NCBI RefSeq assembly: GCF_026625885.1
Contig: NZ_CP113068.1
Coordinates: 1,054,001-1,118,000, forward strand
From: Roseateles sp. SL47
GTDB lineage: Bacteria > Pseudomonadota > Gammaproteobacteria > Burkholderiales > Burkholderiaceae_C
Length of the DNA stretch: 64,000 nt
Direction of reading: 5' to 3'
The notes beneath the pieces were generated by a model. The model saw only the letters and a list, made by a program, of their open reading frames with translations, had not been told where the DNA came from and did not search any database. A program made the position numbers and the translations under genes. The first letter of the stretch is position 1. The number at the start of each line of letters is the position of its first letter. This document shows positions 27,174 to 36,126 of the stretch, piece after piece.

Positions 27174-27728
27174 TCAGCGCCGACGCTTGAGCCGTAGCGG
27201 CCCTGGCGAGCGCTTCGCCACCTCCGGCACAAACAGCTCCATCACCCGCAGCTGCATGCCATGACGGGTGAACACCGAATTGCGCGACCACTGCATCTGC
27301 GCTGGGGCCGGTTCCCCGACCGCCGCCAGCCACTGTCGCTGCATCTGTCGCCGTGTAGGACCGTGACGCGTGACACGACGCGGCTGGAGTTCACTGCGGT
27401 GGATGCGGGGATCTTCATACAGCAGATGCCCCAACGGACGGCTGCCCAGGCCCTTCACCGCTTTCCAGGGGCCTGCCAGCGCCGCCGCATGCACCGCCGA
27501 CCGGGCCCACACCAGCGGCAGGCCATCCACCCGCAACAGCACCTCACGCACCACCGTGCAGCCGCGCCGGGGCAGGCCGAGTGCGGCCCGCTCCTGCGGC
27601 CGCAGCGGTGCCACGCACTGACGCAGCACCTGCACCTCAAACCGGATGCCGGTGGCGGCCAGACGCTTACTCAGGGAGCCCGGTGCGCGCAGCCACGCGC
27701 GCAGGCCCCAACGGTCAGCCAGCCCCAT
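27174..27728 (-). CDS. ubiC: Chorismate--pyruvate lyase UbiC
   Basis: UbiC splits chorismate to 4-hydroxybenzoate and pyruvate, feeding UbiA. The 184-residue product has the family layout: WLRAPGSLSKRLAATG, FEVQVLRQCVAPLRPQE, RREVLLRVDG-type segment (seen as VVREVLLRVDGLPLVWARSA), LGSRPLGHLLYEDPRIHR and WSRNSVFTRHGMQLRVMELF with the conserved active-site Glu near the C-terminus. It follows proC by 12 bp on the same strand, so the two are probably co-transcribed. Confidence 0.9.
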   Translation of the reverse strand: MGLADRWGLRAWLRAPGSLSKRLAATGIRFEVQVLRQCVAPLRPQERAALGLPRRGCTVVREVLLRVDGLPLVWARSAVHAAALAGPWKAVKGLGSRPLGHLLYEDPRIHRSELQPRRVTRHGPTRRQMQRQWLAAVGEPAPAQMQWSRNSVFTRHGMQLRVMELFVPEVAKRSPGPLRLKRRR

Positions 27729-27740
27729 CCTGAGCGAACG

Positions 27741-28568
27741 TCAAGCGGTTCCCGAGGCGCGACCGAATTCGTCCCCCAGCTCCTGGGCTCGACGATGGGC
27801 CGCCAGGACGGCGCGCCGCACCGACTCGCCCACGCCCTCCGCCTCCAGCAAGGAGATGGCCGCATGGGTGGTGCCGCCCTTGGACGTCACCTTCTCCCGC
27901 AACTGTGCTGGCGGTTCACCGGCCTGCAGGGCCAGCGCCGCAGCGCCTGCACAGGTGGACAAGGCCAGCTCACGCGCCTGGGCCTCGTCCAGGCCCAGCG
28001 ACTGAGCAGCCGCCACCATGTGTTCCACGAGATAAAAGAAATAGGCCGGACCGGAGCCCGACAGCGCGGTGACGGTGTCCAGGTCGGATTCCTTCCCGAC
28101 CCACACGGTGCGGCCCGTGGGCCGCAGCAGCTCGTCCACCACGGCACGGTCCGCTTCGGACACGCCGGGCCCGGCAAACAGGCCGGTGATGCCCGCGCCG
28201 ATCAGGGCGGGTGTGTTGGGCATGCCGCGCACCACACGCGCCCCTGCGGTGGCGGCGGCAATTGCATCGCTGCGCAGCCCCGCCATGATGGACAGCTGCA
28301 AGGCCCCTGCCACATGGGGCGCGACCGGCGAGGCGGCTTCCTGGAAGAGCTGCGGCTTGACCGCCCAGACCACGGTGCGGGCGCGTGCCAACGAGGCATC
28401 GGCCACCGGCAGGGCGGAGACACCGAACTCGGCACGGAGGCGGTCCCGCTGGGCGGCCATGGGCTCCACCACCAGCAGATCCTCGGCCGGATGACCCGCG
28501 CGGCGCAGGCCGCCCAGAATGGCGCTGGCCATGTTGCCACCACCGATGAATGCGATGCAGGAACTCAT
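27741..28568 (-). CDS. proC: Pyrroline-5-carboxylate reductase ProC
   Basis: ProC makes proline from pyrroline-5-carboxylate with NAD(P)H. The 275-residue product has the Rossmann start CIAFIGGGNMASAILGGL, VVWAVKPQLFQE, RVVRGMPNTPALIGAGITGL, and the C-terminal TALSGSGPAYFFYLVEHMV and TSKGGTTHAAISLLE dimer motifs. The ATG at 28568 starts the conserved fold; the longer frame upstream is not supported. The proline catabolic gene putA lies close by but is independent. Confidence 0.94.
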   Translation of the reverse strand: MSSCIAFIGGGNMASAILGGLRRAGHPAEDLLVVEPMAAQRDRLRAEFGVSALPVADASLARARTVVWAVKPQLFQEAASPVAPHVAGALQLSIMAGLRSDAIAAATAGARVVRGMPNTPALIGAGITGLFAGPGVSEADRAVVDELLRPTGRTVWVGKESDLDTVTALSGSGPAYFFYLVEHMVAAAQSLGLDEAQARELALSTCAGAAALALQAGEPPAQLREKVTSKGGTTHAAISLLEAEGVGESVRRAVLAAHRRAQELGDEFGRASGTA

Positions 28569-28585
28569 GGCCGGCAGTGTAGCCG

Positions 28586-28816
28586 TCAGGAGGCTCGGTC
28601 CATCGTCCGGGACATTGGCCGCGCCTGCAGCGCCGTGGTGAGGCTCACCCGGTGCAGCCCCATCAGCGCGCGCACCGACGGCATGCGGCTGCCCGGCACC
28701 ATCGTGCCGCTCTGGATGGCATGGCGGTCGTGCGACGCCACTTGCGCATACAAGGGCGGCGCAGAGGTGGAGCCGCTGATCTCGCCGGGGAGCTTGGGAG
28801 CGGTGCCGAGGTTCAT
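28586..28816 (-). pseudogene. GntR/MocR-type regulator, N-terminal remnant
   Basis: Only the winged-helix part of a GntR-type regulator remains: APPLYAQVASHDRHAIQSGT, MVPGSRMPSVRALMGLHRVS and LTTALQA. After that the frame ends within ten residues (stop at 28586), whereas intact MocR members continue for about 400 residues with an aminotransferase-like domain. It is divergent from a frameshifted DUF2917 gene, its usual partner as recalled from related genomes. It is therefore called a remnant. Confidence 0.65.
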
Positions 28817-28991
28817 GCGGACATTCTGCGTCGACCGCGTGACCGGCGGCCGTAACAGGCCCGGCTGAATCGATGCAGAACAGCGCAGCCGATGGCGCTG
28901 TTATCAACAACAACAGGCGACGCTGTGCCTGTTCGGTGTTGGGGCCGGTGCCGACACTGGCTCGCATCTTTCAACGACACCGAGATTTCGA

Positions 28992-29362
28992 ATGCGAGCC
29001 ACCGCCCTGCTGCTGCAACCCTTCACCTGGTGGCGCCATTGGTTCCATACCGGCGTCGGCCGCCCCATGGCGCCAACATCACTGCCCTCGGTGCAGTGCC
29101 TGCGCTTGCTACCCGCCCAGGACCAGCTGCTCTGGTTGCCACAAGGGGCGGTGCTGCACCTGCATCACGGCCAGGCGCTGCTGACGGAATCGCCGCAGCG
29201 GGGGGACCCCTGGCCTGGCGCCAGACCTGGACGCTTCAGCGCGGCCAGGTCTGGGTGGCGGCACGCCCGGGCTGGCTGCGCCTTACGGCGGGCCCGGGCC
29301 GATGCGCGCTCAGTGCACGCCTGCCAGCAGGGCCGCATTGCCGCCCGCCGCTGCGGTATTGA
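28992..29362 (+). pseudogene. DUF2917-like gene with a frameshift
   Basis: The first frame (from the ATG at 28992) gives LPSVQCLRLLPAQDQLLWL and QGAVLHLHHGQALLTESPQR, the start of a DUF2917-type small beta protein. The continuation, LAWRQTWTLQRGQVWVAARP then GWLRLTAG, lies in another frame. The two join if one G is added to (or two removed from) the six-G run at 29200-29205. The 3' end overlaps the putA stop region. It is either a decayed gene or a homopolymer sequencing error. Confidence 0.5.
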
Positions 29363-32300
29363 TGGTCAAGGTCTGCTCGGCGGCAAAGCGATAGAGCTGC
29401 CGCGGCTGACCGGCTTCGGCCGCCGGGATCACCGGCAGGATCGCCCCATCACGGCCCGCCAGCGCCCGCTGCACCGGCGCCAGCAGGGTCGCAGGCGCCA
29501 CCACACCGGCCAGGCGGGCCGCATGCAGCACGGCCCCCAACTGATCCGCCGGCATCAGCACCACCGTGCCTGCGGCCACACCGCCGCGCAGCAGCGCGTC
29601 GCGGACTTCGCGGGCAACATCACCCTCGCCCACCACGGCCACCGCATTGCCGGCCACCAGTGCCGCTGCCAGCGAGCGGGCCAGCTCCACCGGCGACTGG
29701 CCCTGGGCCACGACCGCCAACACGCCGCGCCATGCAGGCGCAGTTCATTGCTTTCGCCGGTTGGGCCGGGCAGCGTCTGGTTGGCCAGCGCTGTGCGCGC
29801 ATGGCGGGCGATGTCGCGCCAGGCATTGGCCACTTCCGGCCCCTGGCCTGCTGCGGCGCGCTCAAGCGCCGCCACACGCTGCTCCAGCGGGCGCGCCGCC
29901 CAGCTGTCATGCGCCTGGAACAGTGCTTCCAGATCCGCTCCGGCCGAGGGGGTGGCCAGTGCTGGCGCATCCTCCACCACCGGCGAGGCCACCACCGGCG
30001 CGGTGAAACGCATCAGGTAGTGCGGGCCACCGGCCTTGGGACCGGTGCCCGACATGCCTTCGCCGCCAAACGGCTGCACGCCCACCACTGCACCGATGAT
30101 GTTGCGGTTCACATAGACGTTGCCGATGCGCGCCTCCGAGGCCAGGCGCAGGGCACGGCTGTCGATGCGCGTCTGGATGCCCAGCGTGAGCCCATACCCC
30201 AGCGCATTGATCTGGCGGACCACGCCCTCCACATCGCCGCTCCAACGCACCACATGCAGCACCGGACCGAAGATTTCCTTCTTCAGTTCCTGGATGCCCC
30301 CCAGTTCCACGGCGATTGGCGGCAGCAGGCGGGCACCGCCGTCGGCCACCGAGGCTTCAGCGATCACGCGGGCCTCGCGCTTGAGGCGCTGCACATCGCT
30401 GGAAATCGCCTGGAAGGCGTCCTGGTCGATCAGAGGGCCGACATCGGTGGCCAGATTGGCACTGTGCCCCACCCGCAGTTCCCGCACGGCACCACGCAGC
30501 ATCTCAATCACACCGTCGGCCACCGCTTCATGCACCGCCAGCAGTCGCAAGGCGGAGCAGCGCTGGCCGGCACTGCGGAAGGCGGACTGCACCACGGCGT
30601 CGATCACCTGCTCCGGCAGCGCGGTGGAGTCGACGATCATCGCGTTCAGGCCTCCGGTTTCCGCGATCAGCGGGACAGTGCCGGCCCCGGGCTTGGACGC
30701 CAGTTGGCGGTTAATGATCTGCGCTACCTGGGTCGAGCCGGTGAAACAGACACCCGCCGTTGTTGCTGAAGCGACCAGACGCGCGCCCACCGTCTCGCCC
30801 TGGCCGTGCAACAGCGCCAGCGCATCGGCCGGCACCCCGGCGGCATGCAGCAGCGCCACGCATTCACGGGCCACCACCGGTGTCTGTTCAGCCGGCTTGG
30901 CCGCCACCGCGTTGCCTGCGGCCAGCGCGGCCACCACCTGGCCAGCGAAGATGGCCAGCGGGAAGTTCCACGGAGAGATGCAGACAAAGACCCCACGTCC
31001 GTTAAGCGCCACACCCTCAGCCACAAGGCGCTCGGCTTCATCGGCGTAGTAGCGCATGAAGTCGATGGCTTCGCGCACTTCGGAGATGGCATCCCCAAAA
31101 CTCTTGTGCGCCTCCTTGACCAGCAGCGCGCAATAGGCCGGCAAGGCGGCTTGCAGGGCGTCGGCCGCCCGGCGCAACACAGCCGCGCGCTGGGACACCG
31201 GCGTGGCATTCCAGGCGGGGAACCCGCCCTTCAGGCGTTCCATGGCCGCATCCACGTCGGCTTCGGTGGCCTCCGCCATGGCAGGCACTTCGCAGCCCGC
31301 CAGCGCATCCAGCAGCGGCTGGCGATGCTGAGGAACGGCCAGGTCCAGACCGGAGGAATTCTCGCGGCCACGGCCGGTATCGTCCCGGTACAGGTCAAGC
31401 GGCCGGGGCAGGCTGGAACGCGGTTGGATCAGGGTGAGCGGCGAGGCCAGCAGATCTTCCGGGGCCACCTGCGGGTCGGCCAGCTGATGCACAAACGAGG
31501 AGTTGGCGCCGTTTTCCAGCAGACGACGCACCAGATAGGCCAGCAGGTCGCGATGCTCACCCACCGGGGCATACACGCGGCACGGGATGCTGCCGTCCTT
31601 CAGGACCTCACGGTACACACCCTCGCCCATGCCGTGCAGGCGCTGCATCTCGAATTTCGCGCCGAGGGCACGGGCCATCTGGAGGATGGCGGCAATGGTG
31701 CCGGCGTTGTGGCTGGCGAATTGGGGATAGATGACGTCGTGATGCGCCAGCAGCGCGTGGGCGCAGGCCAGGTAGGAGACATCGGTGTGCGGTTTGTGGG
31801 TGAAGACCGGGTAAGTGGGCAGGCCCTGCTCCTGCGCCCGCTTGATCTCGCCGTCCCAATAGGCGCCCTTGACCAGACGGACCATGAAGCGCAGCCCGTG
31901 CTTGCGAGCGATGGCGGCGACCTCGTCGACCACGGCACGGGCGCGGGTCTGGTAGGCCTGGACGGCCAGGCCGAAGCCGCGCCAATCGGGGAAATGGCTG
32001 GCGATGCGGGCGGCCAGGGCGTCCAGCAGTTCCAGCGACAGTTCCAGCCGGTCGACCTCTTCAGCATCGATGGTCAGGTTGATATTGGCCTGGGCGGCCT
32101 TTTCCACCAGTTGCCAGACCCGCGGCAGCAGCTCGGCGTAGACCCGCTCGCGTTGCAGCACTTCATAACGGGAGAACAGGGCCGAGAGCTTGATGGAGAT
32201 GCCGTCGCTGCCTTCCGGCGACTCGGCACGGCGGCCACTGGCGATGGCGGCAATGGCCGCCAGATAGGACGCCTGATAGCGCTCGGCATCCCGTTCGGTG

Positions 32301-32899
32301 CGGGCGCCTTCACCCAGCATGTCGTAGGAGAAGCGCAGTTGGCGCTGCACCTTGCGGGCGGCGTCGGCTTCCGCCATGGCCTCCTGGATGTTGCGGCCCA
32401 GCACGAACTGGCGACCCAGCAGCTGGATGGCGCGCACGGTGGCGGCCACCACCGTCTGGGCGCCGAGACGCTTGAACAGCCCGCGATCGGATTCGGCATC
32501 CGGCAGGAACTTCTTGGACAGCGAGATGGCGCTGGCCGCCAGACCGGCCAGCATCTTGTGAGGACCTTCGGAGCTGCCGTCGAAGTCCGCCCGGCCAAGC
32601 TGGTCGGCGGTGAGCGCGATGGCGGTCTCGGCGTCCGGCACCCGCAGCAGCGCTTCGGCCAGACGCATCAGGGCCAGGCCCTCGGCGCTGGTGATGGGAT
32701 ATTCACGCAGCAGCGACTCCATCGCCCAGAACGGAGCCGGGTTGTTGCGAACCTGATGCACCCAGGGGCGCGCCTGATCGATCACCGAGGACCACGGAAG
32801 CTGCTGCAACTCGGCGGCCAGGGCGTGGACCAGCGGCAGTTCATCGCGGTAAGGGTCCGGCAGGCGTGAGACTTCCGGCGGCAGGGCAAAGGCGGTCAT
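29310..32899 (-). pseudogene. putA: Bifunctional proline dehydrogenase / P5C dehydrogenase PutA, frameshifted
   Basis: PutA oxidises proline to glutamate at the membrane. From the ATG at 32899 (after AGAGGA) the protein runs through the FAD-binding proline dehydrogenase barrel (DGISIKLSALFSRYE, VRLVKGAYWDGEIKRAQEQ, RLHGMGEGVYREVL) and the aldehyde dehydrogenase domain (VFVCISPWNFPLAIFAGQ, LIAETGGLNAMIV, catalytic Cys in SAGQRCSALRLL). Near residue 1056 (29727-29731) one base is missing; the in-frame reading then ends at 29555 after 58 foreign residues, while the true C-terminal domain (LAVVAQGQSPVELARSLAAA onward) continues in another frame to 29310. Restored length would be about 1196 residues. 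No ribbon-helix-helix domain is present. Confidence 0.85.
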
Positions 32900-33012
32900 G
32901 AGAGGTCCTCTCGGGAGCGAGACTCGGGCAGATTAGTGAGTGGCGCTACTGTAGGCAGGCTCGGACTGGATTAAATTCGGTTCCACGCCCGCTTCCCCGA
33001 CATTTATCCACC

Positions 33013-33483
33013 ATGAACCCGCCCAACGACCTGGACAAGATTGACCTGCGCATTCTGCGCGTCCTGCAGCAGGATGGCCGCATCAGCAACCTGAAGCTGG
33101 CCGAGGAGGTGCATCTGTCGGCGACGGCGGTGCTGGAACGGGTGAAGCGCCTGACCCGGGAGGGCTACATCCTGGGCTATGAGGCGCGGCTGAATCCGGC
33201 CAAGCTGGGGGCGTCGATGCTGGTGTTCATCGAGATCCTGCTGGACCGGACGGTGCATGACGTGATGGACAACTTCCGGGCGGCGGTGCAGTCACGCCCG
33301 GAGATCCTGGAATGCCATCTGGTAGCGGGTGGGTTTGACTATCTGCTCAAGACGCGGGTGTCCGACATGGCGGCCTACCGCGAGTTCATCGGCACGTCGA
33401 TCTGGACCCTTCCGGGGGTGCGGGAGACCCGCACCTATGCGGTGATGGAGGAGGTGAAACATACGACGGCGTTGCCGTTGTAG
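33013..33483 (+). CDS. Lrp/AsnC family regulator, probable putA activator
   Basis: The 156-residue product has an N-terminal helix-turn-helix (LDKIDLRILRVLQQDGRISN, then LAEEVHLSATAVLERVKRLT) and the RAM effector domain (VFIEILLDRTVHDVMDNF, ECHLVAGGFDYLLKTRVSD). It is divergent from putA with 113 bp between the starts, the arrangement known for BkdR/PutR-type Lrp proteins that activate proline catabolism. Proline responsiveness is an inference from this position. Confidence 0.88.
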   Translation: MNPPNDLDKIDLRILRVLQQDGRISNLKLAEEVHLSATAVLERVKRLTREGYILGYEARLNPAKLGASMLVFIEILLDRTVHDVMDNFRAAVQSRPEILECHLVAGGFDYLLKTRVSDMAAYREFIGTSIWTLPGVRETRTYAVMEEVKHTTALPL

Positions 33484-33557
33484 GGGCGTGCATGGCCCGT
33501 GGGTCCGGCGCAGCGCGTGATGTGATGGAAACGCAGGTGGGAGCATGGATATGAAAC

Positions 33558-33577
33558 AGGGACCTCGAGAGGTCCCT
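33558..33577. terminator. Perfect inverted repeat between convergent lrp-type and SRPBCC genes
   Basis: AGGGACCTC (33558-33566) pairs with GAGGTCCCT (33569-33577) around two bases. It is symmetric and lies between two convergent genes, fitting a bidirectional terminator, although no T-tract follows. Confidence 0.6.
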
Positions 33578-33594
33578 GCGTTCAGATCAGCAGC

Positions 33595-34248
33595 TCATTG
33601 AAGAGGGCGGGATGCCGTGGATCGGGGCCCAGCTTTGCGCGCTGCAGCCACCAGCCCGGTCAGCCAGTCTTGGTGGCCATTGATCATGATGTTGGGCTTG
33701 CTGCTGGCCAGGGCCTTGGCCGGCTCACCTTTTTGACTCTCCTGCGTCAGGATGCGTACCCGGCCACCTGGCAAATCCTCCACCAGCCAGGCGTGGATCA
33801 CGTCCAGCCGCTGTGGTGTGCCGGGCTCGCCGGCCCAGCCGTGCCACGCCACCCGTCCCGGTCGGCCCTTGCCCGGTGGCACGTACTCGGTGACCTGCGC
33901 CTCCACCGGGAAGCCAAAGGTCTTGAAGAAGAAGCGGTCGCCCTGCGCCAGCACCGGACCCTTGCCATCATAGAAACGCACATCGGCCGAGTTGGCGTAG
34001 TAGCTGGGCCAGCGAGTTGCATCCGCCAGCAGCGGCCAGACATCTGCAGCGCTGAGGCCGGCCACGATCACCTCGTTGGTCACGAAGTTGTCCGTCGTGC
34101 CAGGCACATAGCCTTCGGGCCACAGGATGGCGCTTTGCAGGTCCTTGGTCGTGTTCGGCTGCGCAGGGTGAGGGGCCACACAGGCGGTCAGCAGCAGTGC
34201 GGTCAAACCTGCCAACAGGCCGGAGATGAGTTTTGTAGCGTGTTTCAT
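33595..34248 (-). CDS. SRPBCC family lipoprotein
   Basis: The 217-residue product has a lipoprotein signal (ISGLLAGLTALLLTAC with lipobox LTAC), so it should be membrane-anchored. The mature domain is an SRPBCC/polyketide-cyclase-like hydrophobic-pocket fold: ILWPEGYVPGTTDNFVTNEV, VAGLSAADVWPLLADATRWP, DRFFFKTFGFPVEAQVTEYV and AWHGWAGEPGT. It is a clear paralogue of the cytosolic SRPBCC gene two positions upstream. The ATG at 34248 starts the lipoprotein signal; an ATG at 34263 overlaps the preceding gene's end. It is the third gene of the operon. Confidence 0.8.
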   Translation of the reverse strand: MKHATKLISGLLAGLTALLLTACVAPHPAQPNTTKDLQSAILWPEGYVPGTTDNFVTNEVIVAGLSAADVWPLLADATRWPSYYANSADVRFYDGKGPVLAQGDRFFFKTFGFPVEAQVTEYVPPGKGRPGRVAWHGWAGEPGTPQRLDVIHAWLVEDLPGGRVRILTQESQKGEPAKALASSKPNIMINGHQDWLTGLVAAARKAGPRSTASRPLQ

Positions 34249-34256
34249 GGGGTGAT

Positions 34257-35270
34257 TCACCATTCGACGACCAATTTGCCAAAGTGCCCGGCGCTCTCCT
34301 GGAAGCGGAAGGCCTGAGCCAGTTGCTCCAACGGGAAGCTGCGATCAATGACCGGACGGATATCGCCCTGCTCCAGCGCAGCGACATAGTCCTGCTGGTC
34401 ACGGCGGCTGCCCACGATGAGGCCTTGCAGGCGGGCCTGCTTGGCCATCAGCACCGAGGTCGGCACCTCACCCTGGCGGCCGGTCAGCACGCCGATCAGC
34501 GCGATGTGTCCGCCCACCCGCACGGCCTGGATGGATTGCGCCAGCGTGCCGGGGCCGCCGATTTCCACCACATGGTCCACACCAACACCGCCGGTCAGCT
34601 CCAGCACCCGCTGGCCCCAGGCCGGCTCGCTGCGGTAGTTGATGACTTCATCCGCACCCAGCGCACGGGCACGCGCCAGCTTCTCGTCGGACGACGAGGT
34701 CAGGATGACACGGGCGCCCATGGCTTTGGCAATCTGTAGCGCAGCGATGGAGACACCACCAGTGCCCAGCACCAGCACGGTTGAGCCAGCCTTGAGCCCA
34801 CCGTCCACCACCAGCGCACGCCAGGCGGTCAGCCCGGCGGTGGTGAGGGTGGCGGCTTCCGCATGGCTCCAGCCACGCGGCGCCTTGGTGAAGTCGGTCG
34901 CCGGGCGCACCGCCACCTCGGTGGCAAACCCGTCCACACCGTCCCCCGGCGTGCGACGGAAATGGCCCACGTCATGGAAGGGCAGACCGTCCAGCCACTG
35001 CGGGAAGAAGCAGGACACCACCGAGTCACCGACCTGGAACTCGGTCACGTCGGCACCCACGGCCTCGACCACGCCAGCAGCGTCCGACATCAGCACGCGG
35101 CCATCGTCGGCCGGGATGCTGCCATTGGCCACCAGCAGGTCATGGAAATTGAGCGAGGTGGCATGCACCGCCACCCGAATCTGGCCCGGCCCCGGCTGAC
35201 CCGGATCGGCCAGCTCACGCAATTCCAGGCGATCCAGGCCGCCCGGCGCACGCACCACCATCGCCTTCAT
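34257..35270 (-). CDS. Zinc-type alcohol dehydrogenase / quinone reductase family protein
   Basis: The 337-residue MDR oxidoreductase has an N-terminal GroES-like domain (HATSLNFHDLLVANGSIP, DAAGVVEAVGADVTEFQVGD) and a Rossmann domain (GSTVLVLGTGGVSIAALQIA, GADEVINYRSEPAWGQRVLE). The Cys/His ligands of catalytic and structural zinc sites are not evident, so it is more like the quinone-oxidoreductase or enoyl-reductase branches. It overlaps the upstream SRPBCC gene by four bases (ATGA) and is followed by the SRPBCC lipoprotein gene, so the three act together on an unknown substrate. Confidence 0.85.
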   Translation of the reverse strand: MKAMVVRAPGGLDRLELRELADPGQPGPGQIRVAVHATSLNFHDLLVANGSIPADDGRVLMSDAAGVVEAVGADVTEFQVGDSVVSCFFPQWLDGLPFHDVGHFRRTPGDGVDGFATEVAVRPATDFTKAPRGWSHAEAATLTTAGLTAWRALVVDGGLKAGSTVLVLGTGGVSIAALQIAKAMGARVILTSSSDEKLARARALGADEVINYRSEPAWGQRVLELTGGVGVDHVVEIGGPGTLAQSIQAVRVGGHIALIGVLTGRQGEVPTSVLMAKQARLQGLIVGSRRDQQDYVAALEQGDIRPVIDRSFPLEQLAQAFRFQESAGHFGKLVVEW

Positions 35271-35797
35271 TGCGCACCCTTCTTGGCAGCACGGGCGGCA
35301 GCGACCAGGCCGTCCAGCCAGTCCTGGTGGCCGTTGATCATGGGATTGGGCTTGGCGGCATGCAGCGCGGCGGCCGGCTCACCCTTTTGGGTTTCCTGGG
35401 TCAGGACGCGCACCCGGCCACCGTCCAGGTCTTCCACCAGCCAGGCGTGATGCACGTCCAGGCGCTCGGCAGTGCCGACTTCGCCCGCCCAGCCATGCCA
35501 GGCCAGACGGCCGGGCTGGCCGGCAGCCGGCGCGACGTATTCATTGCACAGCGCCTCGACGGGGAAGCCGAAGGTCTCGAAGTAGAAGCGGTCGCCGTCG
35601 GCGAGCTGCGGGCCCTTGCCGTCGTGGAAGCGCACGTTGGCCGAGTTGGCGTAGTAGGTCGGCCAGTGGGCCGGCTGGGCCAGTAGCGGCCACACGTCAG
35701 CGGCGCTCAGGCCAGCGACGATGATTTCGTTGGAAGCGAAATTCTCGGTAAAGCCGGGGACATAGCCCTCGGGCCAGATGATGGCGTTCATGGTCAT
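35267..35797 (-). CDS. SRPBCC family protein, cytosolic
   Basis: The 176-residue product has the same SRPBCC sequence as the lipoprotein paralogue (IIWPEGYVPGFTENFASNEI, VAGLSAADVWPLLAQPAHWP, DRFYFETFGFPVEALCNEYV, AWHGWAGEVGTAERLDVHHA) but no signal. AAGGAG lies seven bases before the ATG at 35797. It is the first gene of a three-gene operon; the paralogue pair flanks the dehydrogenase gene. The family binds hydrophobic ligands or acts as cyclases; no catalytic role can be assigned. Confidence 0.82.
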   Translation of the reverse strand: MTMNAIIWPEGYVPGFTENFASNEIIVAGLSAADVWPLLAQPAHWPTYYANSANVRFHDGKGPQLADGDRFYFETFGFPVEALCNEYVAPAAGQPGRLAWHGWAGEVGTAERLDVHHAWLVEDLDGGRVRVLTQETQKGEPAAALHAAKPNPMINGHQDWLDGLVAAARAAKKGAQ

Positions 35798-36126
35798 GGA
35801 CAGACTCCTTGGTTCGCTGTGGCGGACGGATGCACGCGCTCCCATCGGCGGGAGCAAGCGCCGATCTGACGCGGGTCATTCGCAACAGCACAACCGAGAT
35901 GGTCGGCTCGAGCCAAAAATAAATCCAATCGCGACGCCTTATCCTGCACATCAATCAAATTGATATGAGGAAGTTCGTCCAGCACATTTGAGATGACAGA
36001 GCTGGGCCGAGCTGTGTCGACACCGCGCCCAGCCTCCAAACGACAACTGGCTTTTTGACTGGGGTCGCCATAGGACTCGCCCCGATGGGCGGTGGCCGCG
36101 AGGCCCCCCGCCATCCGAACGCGCTG
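35798..36126. other. Intergenic region upstream of the SRPBCC operon
   Basis: This 329-bp stretch is relatively AT-rich around 35910-35990 and holds no recognisable gene. It contains the probable promoter of the SRPBCC-dehydrogenase operon and a perfect short dyad at 35950-35964. Confidence 0.4.
35950..35964. promoter_or_regulatory. Candidate operator dyad for the SRPBCC operon
   Basis: ATCAAT (35950-35955) and ATTGAT (35959-35964) form a perfect inverted repeat with a three-base centre, about 155 bp upstream of the first gene. Size and AT content fit a TetR- or LysR-type operator; no regulator gene is adjacent. Confidence 0.4.

Noticed and set aside
30806..32869. Plus-strand open frame of nearly 690 codons opposite putA
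   Set aside because: Gln/Gly/His-rich antisense shadow without motifs or ribosome site.
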